43,316 nucleotides of DNA from Streptomyces glomeratus (GCF_021462825.1 NZ_JAKEEB010000043.1:1-43316), one strand, 5' to 3'. Counted from the first letter of the stretch, positions 23,963-34,162 are shown. Notes: generated by a model not told the origin, from the sequence alone. Numbers and translations are program-made.

Positions 23963-24988
23963 ATGAAAGCCGTGCAGGTCATCGAGTACGACGAGCCGCC
24001 CGTGCTCGTGGACGTGCCGAACCCGCAGATCACCGGTCCGCTGGATGTGATCGTGAAGATCGGGGGCGCCGGAGTCTGCCGGACGGATCTGCACATCCTC
24101 GAAGGACAGTGGAAGGAGAAGAGCGGGGTCACCCTGCCGTACACGATCGGTCATGAGAACGCCGGCTGGGTCGCTGAGGTCGGGCAGGCCGTCACCCACG
24201 TCCAGGTCGGCGACCCGGTCATCCTGCACCCGCTGGCGACCTGCGGTCTGTGCCGCGCCTGCCGGGCCGGCGACGACGTGCACTGCATGAACTCGGCGTT
24301 CCCCGGCATCGACGTCGACGGGGGCTACGCCGAGTACGTGAAAACCAGCGCCCGTTCGGTCGTGCCCCTCGACCCGTCCCTCGAGCCGGCCTCGGTGGCG
24401 GCCCTGGCCGACGCCGGGCTCACGGCGTACCACGCCGTCGCCAAGGCGGCACAGGTGCTGCGGCCCGGGGACAAGGCCGTGGTCATCGGCGCCGGCGGAC
24501 TCGGACATATCGGAATTCAGGTGCTGCGGGCCCTGTCGCCGGTGGAGATGATCGTCATCGACCGCAGCCCGGAGGCCTTGGCGCTGGCCAAGGAACTGGG
24601 CGCCGACCACACCCTCGTCGCGGACGGAGGCGAGGCCGAACGCGTACGGGACCTCACCGGCGGTCATGGGGCGGAGGCTGTCCTGGACTTCGTCGGCGAA
24701 GGCGGCGCCGTCGAGACGGGCGTGGCCTGCCTGCGCCGCCACGGCAACTACTACGTCATCGGATACGGCGGCAACTTGAACGTTCCGACGATCGACGTCA
24801 TCTCCACGGAGATCAACTTCGTGGGCAACCTCGTGGGGTCGTACAACGACCTCTCCGAGCTGATGGTCCTGGCGGCCCGCGGCAACGTCACCCTGCACAC
24901 CCAGCGGTACCCCCTGGCCTCTTTCCGGCAGGCCCTCGACGACCTGGCCGCCGGTGTCGTACGCGGCCGAGCGATCTTGATCCCCTGA
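23963..24988 (+). CDS. Zinc-dependent NAD(P) alcohol dehydrogenase
   Basis: A 341-residue medium-chain dehydrogenase. The catalytic zinc ligands are in GVCRTDLHI (Cys38) and GHENAGWV, the structural zinc cysteines in CGLCRACRAGDDVHC, and the nucleotide loop is VIGAGGLGHIGIQV followed by an aspartate-type strand end (IVIDRS), indicating NAD preference. AGGGAG lies just before ATG 23963. It is the first gene of a six-gene set continuing with an ABC importer, so its substrate is probably the imported compound or a product of it. An alcohol or polyol is my inference. Threonine or sorbitol dehydrogenases are alternatives, but the neighbours do not suggest them. Confidence 0.9.
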   Translation: MKAVQVIEYDEPPVLVDVPNPQITGPLDVIVKIGGAGVCRTDLHILEGQWKEKSGVTLPYTIGHENAGWVAEVGQAVTHVQVGDPVILHPLATCGLCRACRAGDDVHCMNSAFPGIDVDGGYAEYVKTSARSVVPLDPSLEPASVAALADAGLTAYHAVAKAAQVLRPGDKAVVIGAGGLGHIGIQVLRALSPVEMIVIDRSPEALALAKELGADHTLVADGGEAERVRDLTGGHGAEAVLDFVGEGGAVETGVACLRRHGNYYVIGYGGNLNVPTIDVISTEINFVGNLVGSYNDLSELMVLAARGNVTLHTQRYPLASFRQALDDLAAGVVRGRAILIP

Positions 24989-25008
24989 CGCGTCCAAGGA
25001 GCAGTTCC

Positions 25009-26610
25009 ATGCGCACCAGACCCTACAAGCGGTTCGCCGCCGTCGCGGCCGTCGCGGCCCTGACCGCCACCGCGTGCACCGCCCCGAACCAAGCACAGGA
25101 CAAGCCGAAGGAAAAGGCCCCGCTCTTCAAGCTCGGCTCGGAGATCAGCTACAGGAAGTACGGCAAGGACTACCCGGACACCAAGGTCGAGGACGTCCCG
25201 GGGCCGTGCAGCTATGAGGCGATCAGCCGGAAGGACTACTCCGGGCAGACGCTGAAGATCATCAGCCATGCCGTCCCGGTCATCGGCGAGCCGACCCAGC
25301 TGCACGCCAAGCAGTTCGAGGAGATCACCGGGGCGAAGGTCGAGGTGGTGAACGTCCCCTTCGGCGAGCTGCATCAGAAGATCCTCACGCCTCTTCAGGC
25401 GGGCCAGCCCGCCTACGACGTGATGTTCTATCCCTCGCTGTGGATCGGCGACATGGCCCCGTATCTCGCACCGGTGCCCGGGAAGTATCTGAACACTCCC
25501 GGCATGAAGGATGTCACGGGTACCTACATGGACGTGGCGACCTGGAACGGGAAGGTCGTGCAGTACCCCGTGGACGGGGACCGGCACTACCTCAAGGTCC
25601 GCACCGACGTGCTGAACGACCCCAGGCAGCAGGCTGCCTACAAGGCGGCCACGGGCAAGGAACTGAGAGTTCCGAAGACCTGGGCCGAATACCAGGACGT
25701 CGCCGAGTTCTTCAGCGGCAAGGACTTCGACGGCGACGGCAAGCCCAACTACGGCAGCGCCGAGGTGACCAAGCGCGACGACCTGACGTTCTCCGCCTTC
25801 ATCAGCCGGGCCGCGCCGTATGTGAAGAACCCGGACGTCAAGGGCGGTGTCTTCTTCGACGTCAAGACCATGAGGCCGCTGATCAACACGCCGGGCTTCG
25901 TCCGCGCGCTGGACGACATGGTGAAGGCCAAGTCGACCTGGGCACCCGGTGGCGCCAACTTCGGCCTGGGTGACGAGATCTTCTCCTTCGGCGGCGGCCA
26001 GACGCTGATGTCGTACTCGTGGGACGACGCCTTCATTCAGGCCCAGCAGCCCGACAGCAGGATCCGCAACAAGGTGCAGGCGGCGCCGCTGCCCGGATCC
26101 AACGAGGTGTACAACCGCACCACCAAGTCGTGGGACGTGAAGGCGAACCAGGCTCCCTACTTCACCTGGGGCTGGACTTCGGCGGTGGCCAAGGCATCAC
26201 GCCACCAGCAGATGGCGTTCGACTACCTGTGCTTCTTCAGCAACGAGGCCAACACCGCCCTCGACCTGACCATCGGCCGGTTCGGCGTCAACCCCTACCG
26301 CTACGCCCACTTCGACCCGAACTTCTGGGAGCGGCTGGGCTGGGCCCCGAAGGTCGCCGAGTCGTACGTGAAGACGCTCTCCGGCATGGAGGACAGCCGC
26401 AACCGCGTCTTCGACCTGCGCGTTCCCGGTGTCAACCAGTACATGTCCGCGCTGGCCAACGGCGTCGCCGCGGCCTTGGCGGGCCAGGACTCCCCGCAGG
26501 ACGCGCTGGACGGCGTGGCCAAGGAATGGTCCAAGATCACCGACCAGATCGGCAAGGACAAGGTCCAAAGCGCCTACCGCAACGTGGTCGCGCTTGAGGA
26601 CCACTCCTGA
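25009..26610 (+). CDS. ABC transporter substrate-binding lipoprotein
   Basis: A 533-residue extracytoplasmic solute-binding protein of the large family-1 (carbohydrate) type. It has a short basic start, a hydrophobic stretch and a lipobox ATAC with lipidation Cys23, so it is likely anchored in the membrane. The mature part shows IISHAVPVIGEPTQLHAKQFEEITGAKVEV, an EF-hand-like loop DFDGDGKPNYG near residue 243 and aromatic-rich segments (TWGWTSAVAKA) suited to polyol or sugar binding. AAGGAG lies 7 nt before ATG 25009. A much longer in-frame extension reads back through adh and is rejected. A 13-bp hairpin follows before the permease genes. It resembles the binding proteins of glycerol-type systems only loosely. 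Confidence 0.9.
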   Translation: MRTRPYKRFAAVAAVAALTATACTAPNQAQDKPKEKAPLFKLGSEISYRKYGKDYPDTKVEDVPGPCSYEAISRKDYSGQTLKIISHAVPVIGEPTQLHAKQFEEITGAKVEVVNVPFGELHQKILTPLQAGQPAYDVMFYPSLWIGDMAPYLAPVPGKYLNTPGMKDVTGTYMDVATWNGKVVQYPVDGDRHYLKVRTDVLNDPRQQAAYKAATGKELRVPKTWAEYQDVAEFFSGKDFDGDGKPNYGSAEVTKRDDLTFSAFISRAAPYVKNPDVKGGVFFDVKTMRPLINTPGFVRALDDMVKAKSTWAPGGANFGLGDEIFSFGGGQTLMSYSWDDAFIQAQQPDSRIRNKVQAAPLPGSNEVYNRTTKSWDVKANQAPYFTWGWTSAVAKASRHQQMAFDYLCFFSNEANTALDLTIGRFGVNPYRYAHFDPNFWERLGWAPKVAESYVKTLSGMEDSRNRVFDLRVPGVNQYMSALANGVAAALAGQDSPQDALDGVAKEWSKITDQIGKDKVQSAYRNVVALEDHS

Positions 26611-26625
26611 TCCGACCGCAGGACG

Positions 26626-26659
26626 CCCCGGGTGGCCGAACCGGATCGGCCACCCGGGG
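26626..26659 (+). terminator. 13-bp hairpin between binding-protein and permease genes
   Basis: CCCCGGGTGGCCG (26626-26638) pairs perfectly with CGGCCACCCGGGG (26647-26659) around an 8-nt loop. It sits 16 nt after the binding-protein stop and 28 nt before the first permease. There is no U-run. Such hairpins commonly protect the upstream mRNA or partly terminate transcription, giving more binding protein than permease. Confidence 0.65.
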
Positions 26660-26687
26660 ACTCCCGCCCCCTTCCGCAAGGAGAACC

Positions 26688-27566
26688 ATGGACGGCCTGC
26701 GCCGGCACAAGAGCATGTTCCTGCTGCCGGGACTGCTCACACTCTTTCTGATCATCATATTTCCGCTTCTGTTCACCATCCGCGTCAGCTTCTCCGGCTG
26801 GAACGTCAGCAACCCTCGGATGAACTTCATCGGAGGGGCCAACTACGCCGCGATGCTGCACGACGGCCGCTTCTGGGCCTCTATCACCCGGCTGATCCTG
26901 CTGGCGGGCGGCACGGTCGTGATCCAGTACGTCATCGGGTTCGGCATGGCCCTGCTGGTCTGGCGCGAGGTACGCGGCCGCAGATTCTGGAGGGTGCTGT
27001 TCCTCGTTCCCATGATGACCACGCCCGTGGTGATGGCCGCCATCTGGCAGACGATCTTCCATGAGTCGCTGGGGCCGGTGAACGATCTACTGGGGACACT
27101 GGGCCTGAGCAGGATCCCCTGGCTGACCGAGTCCGGCCCGGCGCTGGCCGCCCTGATGATCGTCGAGGTCTGGCAGTGGACCCCGTTCATGTTCCTGCTG
27201 CTGCTGGCCGGCCTGCTGAGCCTGCCGAAGGAACCGTTCATGGCCGCCGCGATCGACGGCGCCGGCACCTGGCGCACCTTCTGGAAGGTGACCTTCCCGC
27301 TGATGGCGCCGGTGTCGGTCGCGGCAACCATCATCCGGCTGATCGAGGCGTCCAAGCTCTCCGACAGCGTCTATGTACTGACCTCCGGCGGGCCGGGCTC
27401 CTCGACGGAGACCCCGGGTTACTACCTCTACATCCAGGGGCTCCGCGATCAGCAGACCGGGTACAGCGGGGCGATGTCCCTGACGTACCTCGTCCTGATG
27501 ATCGTCACCCTCACGGGCGTCGCCGCCCTGCTCACCAGGGCCTTCAAGCTGAAGGGGGACTCATGA
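26688..27566 (+). CDS. ABC transporter permease, MalF-type
   Basis: A 292-residue inner-membrane permease with about six transmembrane helices, the first near residues 8-32 (SMFLLPGLLTLFLIIIFPLL). The cytoplasmic EAA loop near residue 182 (EPFMAAAIDGAGTWRTFWKVTFPLMAPV) contacts the ATPase. It is the first of two permeases of a carbohydrate/polyol uptake-1 system. AAGGAG lies just before the ATG. The stop overlaps the next permease start (ATGA), so the two are coupled and should form a heterodimer. Substrate not determined. Confidence 0.94.
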   Translation: MDGLRRHKSMFLLPGLLTLFLIIIFPLLFTIRVSFSGWNVSNPRMNFIGGANYAAMLHDGRFWASITRLILLAGGTVVIQYVIGFGMALLVWREVRGRRFWRVLFLVPMMTTPVVMAAIWQTIFHESLGPVNDLLGTLGLSRIPWLTESGPALAALMIVEVWQWTPFMFLLLLAGLLSLPKEPFMAAAIDGAGTWRTFWKVTFPLMAPVSVAATIIRLIEASKLSDSVYVLTSGGPGSSTETPGYYLYIQGLRDQQTGYSGAMSLTYLVLMIVTLTGVAALLTRAFKLKGDS

Positions 27567-28404
27567 GGTCGCACCTTTATCCCATATTCAAATACACCGT
27601 GATCGCCCTGTGGGCCTGCTTCGTCGCGGGACCCTTCTTCTGGGCGATGACGACCAGTTTCAAGAACGCCAACGCGGTCCAGGGCGGCCCCACCTACATC
27701 CCCTGGGTGCAGTACAAGCCCACCCTCACCGGCTGGCGCAACATCTTCGGTGGAGCCGGTGGTATCGATGTGATCCATCCCTTCGTCAACAGCGCTGTCA
27801 TCACCATCGCCGCGTCCGCCATCAGCCTGGCCCTGGGGTCCCCGGCCGCCTACGCGCTGTCCCGTTACCGGTTCAAGCTGGGCTTCATCAAGAACAGCGA
27901 CATCGTCTTCTTCTTCGTCTCCCAACGGATCATGCCGCCCGTCGTCCTGGTGATCCCCTTCTTCTACCTCCTGCAGTGGGGTGGCCTCCTGGACAGCACC
28001 CCAGGCCTGGTCATCGTGACGGTCGCGCTGCTGCTGCCGATCGCGGTCTGGGTGATGGTGGACTTCTTCAACGGCATCCCCCGGGAGATCGACGAGATGG
28101 CGATGCTCGACGGCTGCCCCCCGTTCCAGACGTTCGTACGGGCGATCCTGCCGAACTCCCTGCCCGGGCTGACCGTGGCGGCGATGTTCTGCGCCGTGTT
28201 CGGCTGGAACGACTTCTTCTTCGCCTTCCGGCTGACCTTCACCGAGGTCCAGACCCTGCCCCAGGCGGTCGTCGCCCTCAACTCCTCCATTCCACCGTGG
28301 TGGACGCTGTCCGCCGCCGCGCTCTTCGGCGTGGCACCACTGATCCTGCTCGCCCTCTGGGTGGAGCGCTATCTGTCCAAGGGGAACCTGTCGGGAGCGG
28401 TCCG

Positions 28405-28408
<4 letters not shown>
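27563..28408 (+). CDS. ABC transporter permease, MalG-type
   Basis: A 281-residue permease with about six helices, the second half of the transmembrane channel. Its EAA loop is EIDEMAMLDGCPPFQTFVRAILPNSLPGL near residue 175. The periplasmic segment after helix 1 (YIPWVQYKPTLTGWRNIF) is typical of the MalG type. ATG 27563 overlaps the previous stop by four bases, and the stop overlaps the next ATPase gene in the same way. An in-frame extension back to 27176 lies within the other permease and is rejected. It belongs to the same importer as its neighbours. Confidence 0.94.
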
Positions 28409-29493
<1,085 letters not shown>

Positions 29494-29494
29494 C

Positions 29495-30574
29495 ATGGCA
29501 CAGTTGGACATCGTCGACGTCGGGCACGCGTACGCGCCGGGCGTCGAGGAGGAGCGGTGGGCTCTCAAGCCGCTGAAGCTGACCTTCGAGTCCGGCAAGA
29601 CCTATGCGCTCGTCGGCCCCTCGGGCTGCGGCAAGACGACACTGCTGAACATCCTGTCCGGCCTGGTCACACCCTCCCGGGGACGGGTGCTCTTCGACGG
29701 TGCCGACGTCACCGCCCTGCCCACGAAGGCCCGCAACATCGCCCAGGTCTTCCAGTTCCCCGTCATCTACAAGTCGATGACCGTCTACGAGAACCTCGCC
29801 TTCCCGCTGCGGTGTCGGCGCTGGGACAGGGCGAGGATCGACGCCAAGGTCCAGCAGGTCGCCGAGGCCCTGGACCTCCACGACCGGCTGGGGCAACCCG
29901 CCCGCAGGCTCACCGCCGACGACAAGCAGCTGATCTCACTCGGCCGCGGCCTGGTCCGTGACGATGTGGCGGCCGTCCTGATGGACGAGCCGCTCACCGT
30001 CATCGACCCACAGCTGAAGCACTCACTGCGGCGCAAGATCCGAGAGATCACCGAGCAGTTCCGGCCAACGGTGATCTACGTGACGCACGACCAGTACGAG
30101 GCGATGAGCTTCGCGCAGGAAGTGCTCGTCATGAAGGACGGCCGCGCCGTGCAGCAAGGCACCCCGGAGCAGCTCTTCGAGGCACCCTCCTCCACCTACG
30201 TCGGCTACTTCATCGGCTCACCGGCGATGAACTACCTGACCGTGGACCGGAACGACGGGCCCTTCACGCTGGGCGGCCGGACGCTGTCCGTCGCCTGGGA
30301 CATCCCCCACAGCGCGACCGAGGTCCACGTCGGCGTCCGACCCGAATACGTCAAGGTCGTCACGGACCCGGGCCCCAACACCTTCCCCGGCAGGCTGCGG
30401 GGCATCAGCGACCACGGCGCCCAGCGCGTGCTCGAGGTCGAGGTCGCCGGGCAACTCGTCAGAGCGAAGACGCCGCGGGAGGAGGGAGTACCGGCCGGGG
30501 AGGAGATCCTCGTGCACCTGCCGCGGGCCAAGGTCCTTCCGTACGCGGACGGTCAGTTGGTACTCCGATCGTAA
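29495..30574 (+). CDS. ABC ATPase 2 (degenerate signature, intact H-loop)
   Basis: A 359-residue MalK-like ATPase. Walker A is GPSGCGKTT (residues 41-49), Walker B VLMDEP (161-166) and the H-loop YVTHDQ with His198 are all good, but the signature LSGGQ is replaced by LTADDKQ (139-145). It is the reciprocal of the first ATPase. In a heterodimer this would give one full ATP site (its own Walker motifs and histidine with the partner's LSGGQ) and one degenerate site. The LTAD-KQ-type signature is what I recall for GlpT of rhizobial glycerol transporters. It is the last gene of the operon, one base after the previous stop. Confidence 0.92.
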   Translation: MAQLDIVDVGHAYAPGVEEERWALKPLKLTFESGKTYALVGPSGCGKTTLLNILSGLVTPSRGRVLFDGADVTALPTKARNIAQVFQFPVIYKSMTVYENLAFPLRCRRWDRARIDAKVQQVAEALDLHDRLGQPARRLTADDKQLISLGRGLVRDDVAAVLMDEPLTVIDPQLKHSLRRKIREITEQFRPTVIYVTHDQYEAMSFAQEVLVMKDGRAVQQGTPEQLFEAPSSTYVGYFIGSPAMNYLTVDRNDGPFTLGGRTLSVAWDIPHSATEVHVGVRPEYVKVVTDPGPNTFPGRLRGISDHGAQRVLEVEVAGQLVRAKTPREEGVPAGEEILVHLPRAKVLPYADGQLVLRS

Positions 30575-30937
30575 CGATCCGTCGGGCATGCCCGCGCCGC
30601 CTACCCACCCGGGGCGGCGGGCCGCCGATCAGGTGACCCGCCGCGACGGGCAGGGCGCCGCGGCCGTGCGGCGGAGTGCCGACGCGGGGTGTCGTGTGGT
30701 TCCCAACTCGGCGACGGCGAACGGAGGTCGTACGATCATGTCGCCATGAATCCTGGTGGCGCGGCCGGAAAGCAAGCGAAGCCCCGCCCGTCCGTGGATG
30801 CGGAGCCGCCCCGCCCGTACCGTACGCGGCTCCTGTCTCGATGCAGGTGGATGCCCTGCGCCGACCGGGGCGACCGCTTCCCCTCCGCCGCGCCACAAAC
30901 GGCGCAGAAGACGCACAGACATCAACGAAGGAATCCC
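30575..30937. other. Intergenic region with leader-type hairpin
   Basis: No gene is supported here. An 8-bp stem GGAGCCGC (30802-30809) with GCGGCTCC (30826-30833) and a 16-nt loop lies about 100 nt before the monooxygenase-like gene, and TACGAT (30730-30735) could be a -10 of that gene, giving a 200-nt leader. Two short palindromes, GATCGTAACGATC (30567-30579, overlapping the stop) and CGGGCATGCCCG (30583-30594), directly follow the ABC operon. These are weak and may be chance in this composition. Confidence 0.3.
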
Positions 30938-31270
30938 ATGATCTTCATCACCGCCAAGTTCCGAGTCCGTCCCGAGCACGCCGACCGCTGGCCCGAGATC
31001 ACCGCAGACTTCACCCGGGCCACGCGCGCCGAGCCCGGCTGCCTGTGGTTCGACTGGTCGCGCAGCGTGGCGGACCCGACGGAGTACGTCCTGGTCGAGG
31101 CCTTCCGCGACGACGAGGCCGGGGTCACGCATGTGCAGTCCGCCCACTTCAAGGCTGCGCAGCAGACGCTGCCGCCCCATCTGGTCGAGACGCCGCGCAT
31201 CGTGAACGCGACCGTTCCGCAGGACGACTGGTCGCTCCTTGGGGAGATGGCGGTCCCCGGACAGGAATAG
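30938..31270 (+). CDS. ABM-fold protein, putative quinol monooxygenase
   Basis: A 110-residue dimeric alpha-beta barrel (antibiotic biosynthesis monooxygenase, YgiN-like) protein. It has MIFITAKFRVRPEHADRWPEITADFTRATRAEPGCLWFDWSR with the conserved glycine and tryptophan, and FRDDEAGVTHVQSAHFKAAQQ with the conserved histidines. Members oxidise quinols or degrade haem-like or polyketide substrates, and the role here is unknown. GAAGGA lies 5 nt before ATG 30938. A longer frame to 30689 has no family resemblance. No operon partner is adjacent. A possible long leader with a hairpin precedes it. Confidence 0.82.
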   Translation: MIFITAKFRVRPEHADRWPEITADFTRATRAEPGCLWFDWSRSVADPTEYVLVEAFRDDEAGVTHVQSAHFKAAQQTLPPHLVETPRIVNATVPQDDWSLLGEMAVPGQE

Positions 31271-31476
31271 CTCCCTGTCTGGAGGCATCCTCACGAGGCG
31301 TCAGCGACCACTGCGCTCACAGCATGACCGGCTGCGACTCCCCGCTCCGTGCGCTGCGGTCGCGGCAGGGCGAGTGCGGTCATGCCGAGGGCAGGGCCGA
31401 GCAGATTGCCTGCGATGTCCTGGGCGTCGGCGGCGCACAGCAGAGTGACAGCCGACCGAGGACACGCGCCGTGCTG

Positions 31477-31492
31477 ACGGCCGTGGGGCCGT
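31477..31492 (-). terminator. Small hairpin after MBL hydrolase gene
   Basis: ACGGCC (31477-31482) pairs with GGCCGT (31487-31492) around 4 nt, 24 nt beyond the minus-strand hydrolase stop. It is short but well placed between converging genes. The remaining 31271-31476 shows no supported gene. Confidence 0.4.
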
Positions 31493-31515
31493 CGTGGCGC
31501 CGTTCGGTGTCGAGG

Positions 31516-32700
31516 TCAGCCCTCGCCCACAAGGTCGAGGTCGTCACGAGACACCTCCGGGGTGATCTCCGGAACGGGCCACTTGTGGTCCGGTACGTAC
31601 CCCACACCGCGCCACCACGGATCCGTGGGCAGCACTCCGGCAGGCTCGAACGGCCGGCCCGGGACGGGGAGGGCGGCCGCCTGTCCGACGGCGTCGGCGG
31701 CGGCCTTGGTCCACTCGCCGGGCTCGGCCCAGGCGTGCGGTGCCAGGTTGAAGGTGCCCCAGTGGATCGGCAGGAACACGCCGTGCGGCCGCCCGCCCTG
31801 GAGGTCGAGGTGGGCACGCATGCCCTCCTCGGGCGTCATGTGGATGTCGGGCCAGAACTCGGAATAGGCGCCGATCTGGATCATCGTGGCGTCGAACGGG
31901 CCGTGTTCGGCGCCGATGTCCTTGAAGCCGTCGAAGTATCCGGTGTCACCGCTGTGGTAGATCCGGTGCCGGTCGCCTGCCACGGACCACGACGCCCACA
32001 GTGTGTGCTGTGCGTTGCGCAGGCCGCGGCCGCAGAAGTGGCGGGCCGGGGTGGCGGTCAGAGTGATGCCGCCGACCTTCGTCGACTCGTGCCAGTCCAG
32101 CTCGCGCAGCCGGTCCGGGGACACACCCCAGTGCTCGAGGTGGGCGCCGACGCCGAGGGGTATCGCGAACACGGTGTCCGTGCCGGCCAGGGCCTTGATG
32201 GTGGGCAGGTCGAGGTGGTCGTAGTGGTCGTGGGAGATGACGACGACGTCCACCGGGCCGAGCGCGGCGAGCGGCAGGGGCACCGGGTGCAGCCGCCTGG
32301 GGCCGACGAAGTCGAGGGGTGAGCAGCGCTCGCCCCACACCGGGTCGAAGAGCACCCGGTGCCCGTCGATCTCGGCGAGCACACTGGAGTGCCCCATCCA
32401 CGTCAGCCGCAACCCGCTCGCCGGGGGCTTGGCCAGATCGGCGTACGTCGTCGGGTGCACCGGAACCGTGCCGGTCGGGACGCGGCGGGCCCGGGAGTCC
32501 TTGCGGAGGAAAACCTTCGCCAGTTCCAGCGTGGAGTTCCCGGACGGGCGGATCCGGGTGCCTTCCGGGTTCACGAAGACACCGTCCGCGAAATGCGGTG
32601 ATCTGTGGATGCGCGCCAGGCGCTCCCCGCTCGGATCCGCGCCGAAGGCGGCGGGCCGCAGCGCGCGGAGGCCGGAGCTCAGGGAACGGGAACCGGTCAC
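31516..32700 (-). CDS. MBL-fold metal-dependent hydrolase (NAPE-PLD/UlaG-like)
   Basis: A 394-residue metallo-beta-lactamase-fold hydrolase. The zinc motif HDHYDHLD is complete, with further ligands in ATPARHFCGRG, YHSGDTGYF and PIHWGTFN. The WMGHSSVLAEIDGHRVLFDPVW strand before it is typical of the NAPE-hydrolysing phospholipase D / UlaG branch, and an N-terminal helical arm matches that branch too. The substrate could be a lipid or lactone and is not determinable. I use GTG 32700 because GGAGG lies 4 nt upstream; a longer frame reaches 32907. It converges with the ABM gene and is divergent from the dehydrogenase at 32958. Confidence 0.87.
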   Translation of the reverse strand: MTGSRSLSSGLRALRPAAFGADPSGERLARIHRSPHFADGVFVNPEGTRIRPSGNSTLELAKVFLRKDSRARRVPTGTVPVHPTTYADLAKPPASGLRLTWMGHSSVLAEIDGHRVLFDPVWGERCSPLDFVGPRRLHPVPLPLAALGPVDVVVISHDHYDHLDLPTIKALAGTDTVFAIPLGVGAHLEHWGVSPDRLRELDWHESTKVGGITLTATPARHFCGRGLRNAQHTLWASWSVAGDRHRIYHSGDTGYFDGFKDIGAEHGPFDATMIQIGAYSEFWPDIHMTPEEGMRAHLDLQGGRPHGVFLPIHWGTFNLAPHAWAEPGEWTKAAADAVGQAAALPVPGRPFEPAGVLPTDPWWRGVGYVPDHKWPVPEITPEVSRDDLDLVGEG

Positions 32701-32774
32701 GGGACCTCCAGTGGAGTGGGTGAGGCCCTCCATTATGAGCGGGCCCCTCCGACAGCGCCGGGTCGGCCGTGTCA

Positions 32775-32808
32775 CAGCGCGATGTGCCCGGCGTTCAGCG
32801 CGATGTGC
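32775..32808. repeat. 13-bp direct repeat with 21-bp period upstream of the dehydrogenase
   Basis: CAGCGCGATGTGC occurs at 32775-32787 and 32796-32808, starts exactly 21 bp apart. Flanking GTGCCCG (32784-32790) and CGGGCAC (32808-32814) add an inverted pair. It lies in the divergent promoter region between the MBL hydrolase and the dehydrogenase, so a regulator may contact both sites on one face of the helix. Confidence 0.5.
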
Positions 32809-32927
32809 GGGCACGGATGTCACCGCCAGGTGCTCCGCGCCCGTACCCTCCCAACCCCGCGCCGCCCGTTCTTCTTCCGCGTTGCTGCCCGCGTGCGCCC
32901 CGGGCACCCCCCGGAGCGCCGCATTCG

Positions 32928-32950
32928 ACTGAACGGCGGTTCAGTACAGT
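32928..32950 (+). promoter_or_regulatory. TetR-type palindrome and -10 of the dehydrogenase gene
   Basis: The perfect inverted repeat ACTGAAC-GGCG-GTTCAGT (32928-32945) overlaps a -10 hexamer TACAGT (32945-32950). The hexamer lies 7 nt before ATG 32958 with no Shine-Dalgarno, so a leaderless mRNA is likely. A TetR gene lies just downstream of the target gene and is the obvious candidate repressor. Confidence 0.65.
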
Positions 32951-32957
32951 GTTGCGC

Positions 32958-34148
32958 ATGACCATCGATCGGGACGCTCCCCTGATGACGCTCGCCTGGA
33001 CCGACCACGTCACCGGCCGACGCGGGTACCTCGTCGTCGACCGGCTGGTCCGGGGGGTCGCGAGCGGCGGGCTGCGGATGCGGCCGGGCTGTTCCGCGGA
33101 CGAGGTCGCCGGGCTGGCCCGTGGCATGACCATGAAGGAGGCGCTGCACTACGACCCCGACAGCCGGTACGTCCCGCTGGGCGGCGCCAAGGGCGGCATC
33201 GACTGCGATCCCCGGGCCCCGGAGGCATACGACGTCCTCGTGCGCTATCTGCGTGCCATGAAGCCGTACATCGAGACCGTGTGGACCACCGGCGAGGACC
33301 TCGGGCTCACCCAGGACCTGGTGGACCGGGCGGCCGCCGAGGCGGGGCTCGTGTCCCCGGTGCAGGCGGTGTACCCGCTGCTCGACGACGAGGCGGCGGC
33401 ACGCCGCCGGCTCGCCGGCGCGTTCGCGGTCGAGGTGGACGGGATCGGTCTGGACGTTCTGGTCGGCGGGTGCGGAGTCGCCGAGTCCGTCCTGACCGCC
33501 CTGGACCGGGCCGGCGTGCCCTACCCGGGAACGCGCGTCGCCGTGCAGGGTTTCGGCACCATGGGCGGGGCCACGGCACGCTTCCTGGCGCGTGCGGGGC
33601 TCGCGGTCGTCGCCGTCGCCGACGTCAAGGGCACGATCGCCAACCCGGACGGGCTCGACGTCGAGGCGCTGCTCGCCGCGCGTGACACGTACGGGACGGT
33701 GGACCGTGCGGCGCTGCGCCCCGCCGACCGGGAACTGCCGGGCGACGCCTGGCTGTCGGCCGAGGCTGAGGTGCTGGTGCCGGCGGCGGTCTCGTACGCC
33801 GTCGACACGGTGAACCAGGAGCGGATCGGCGCCCGGTGGATCGCCGAGGCGGCCAATATGCCGGTGCTGCCCGAGGCGGAGGAGCTCCTCGCCGCACGCG
33901 GGGTGACCGTGTTGCCGGACGTGGTGGTCAACTCCGGGACGAACGCCTGGTGGTGGTGGACGCTGTTCGGCGACATAGCGGCGGACGCCGACGAGGCGTT
34001 CGCGTACACGCGGCGCGCGATGCGGGCCCTGGTCGGCCGGATGCTCGACCGCGCGGAAGCCGAGGGGACGAGTCCCCGGGCGGCCGCGCACGGGCTCGCG
34101 GCGGACCGGCTGCCGGTCATCGCGGAGCGGTTCGGGTGGTACCGGTGA
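32958..34148 (+). CDS. Glu/Leu/Phe/Val dehydrogenase family protein
   Basis: A 396-residue amino-acid dehydrogenase. The substrate and catalytic lysines lie in ARGMTMKEALHYDPDSRYVPLGGAKGGIDCDP (Lys60, Lys78), and the NAD loop is VAVQGFGTMGGATARFLA near residue 195. The length lies between leucine/valine dehydrogenases and glutamate dehydrogenases, so the substrate cannot be fixed; the family interconverts an amino acid with its 2-oxo acid and ammonia. ATG 32958 is preceded by a -10 at 7 nt, consistent with a leaderless transcript, and an earlier start in the same frame at 32769 is not convincing. It is 14 nt before a TetR gene on the same strand. Confidence 0.88.
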   Translation: MTIDRDAPLMTLAWTDHVTGRRGYLVVDRLVRGVASGGLRMRPGCSADEVAGLARGMTMKEALHYDPDSRYVPLGGAKGGIDCDPRAPEAYDVLVRYLRAMKPYIETVWTTGEDLGLTQDLVDRAAAEAGLVSPVQAVYPLLDDEAAARRRLAGAFAVEVDGIGLDVLVGGCGVAESVLTALDRAGVPYPGTRVAVQGFGTMGGATARFLARAGLAVVAVADVKGTIANPDGLDVEALLAARDTYGTVDRAALRPADRELPGDAWLSAEAEVLVPAAVSYAVDTVNQERIGARWIAEAANMPVLPEAEELLAARGVTVLPDVVVNSGTNAWWWWTLFGDIAADADEAFAYTRRAMRALVGRMLDRAEAEGTSPRAAAHGLAADRLPVIAERFGWYR

Positions 34149-34162
34149 CATAGGGTGGCCGC

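Noticed and set aside
31271..31476. Fragment of an MFS-like gene on the minus strand
   Set aside because: A short hydrophobic-looking stretch exists, but it is too short and too compositionally biased to call.
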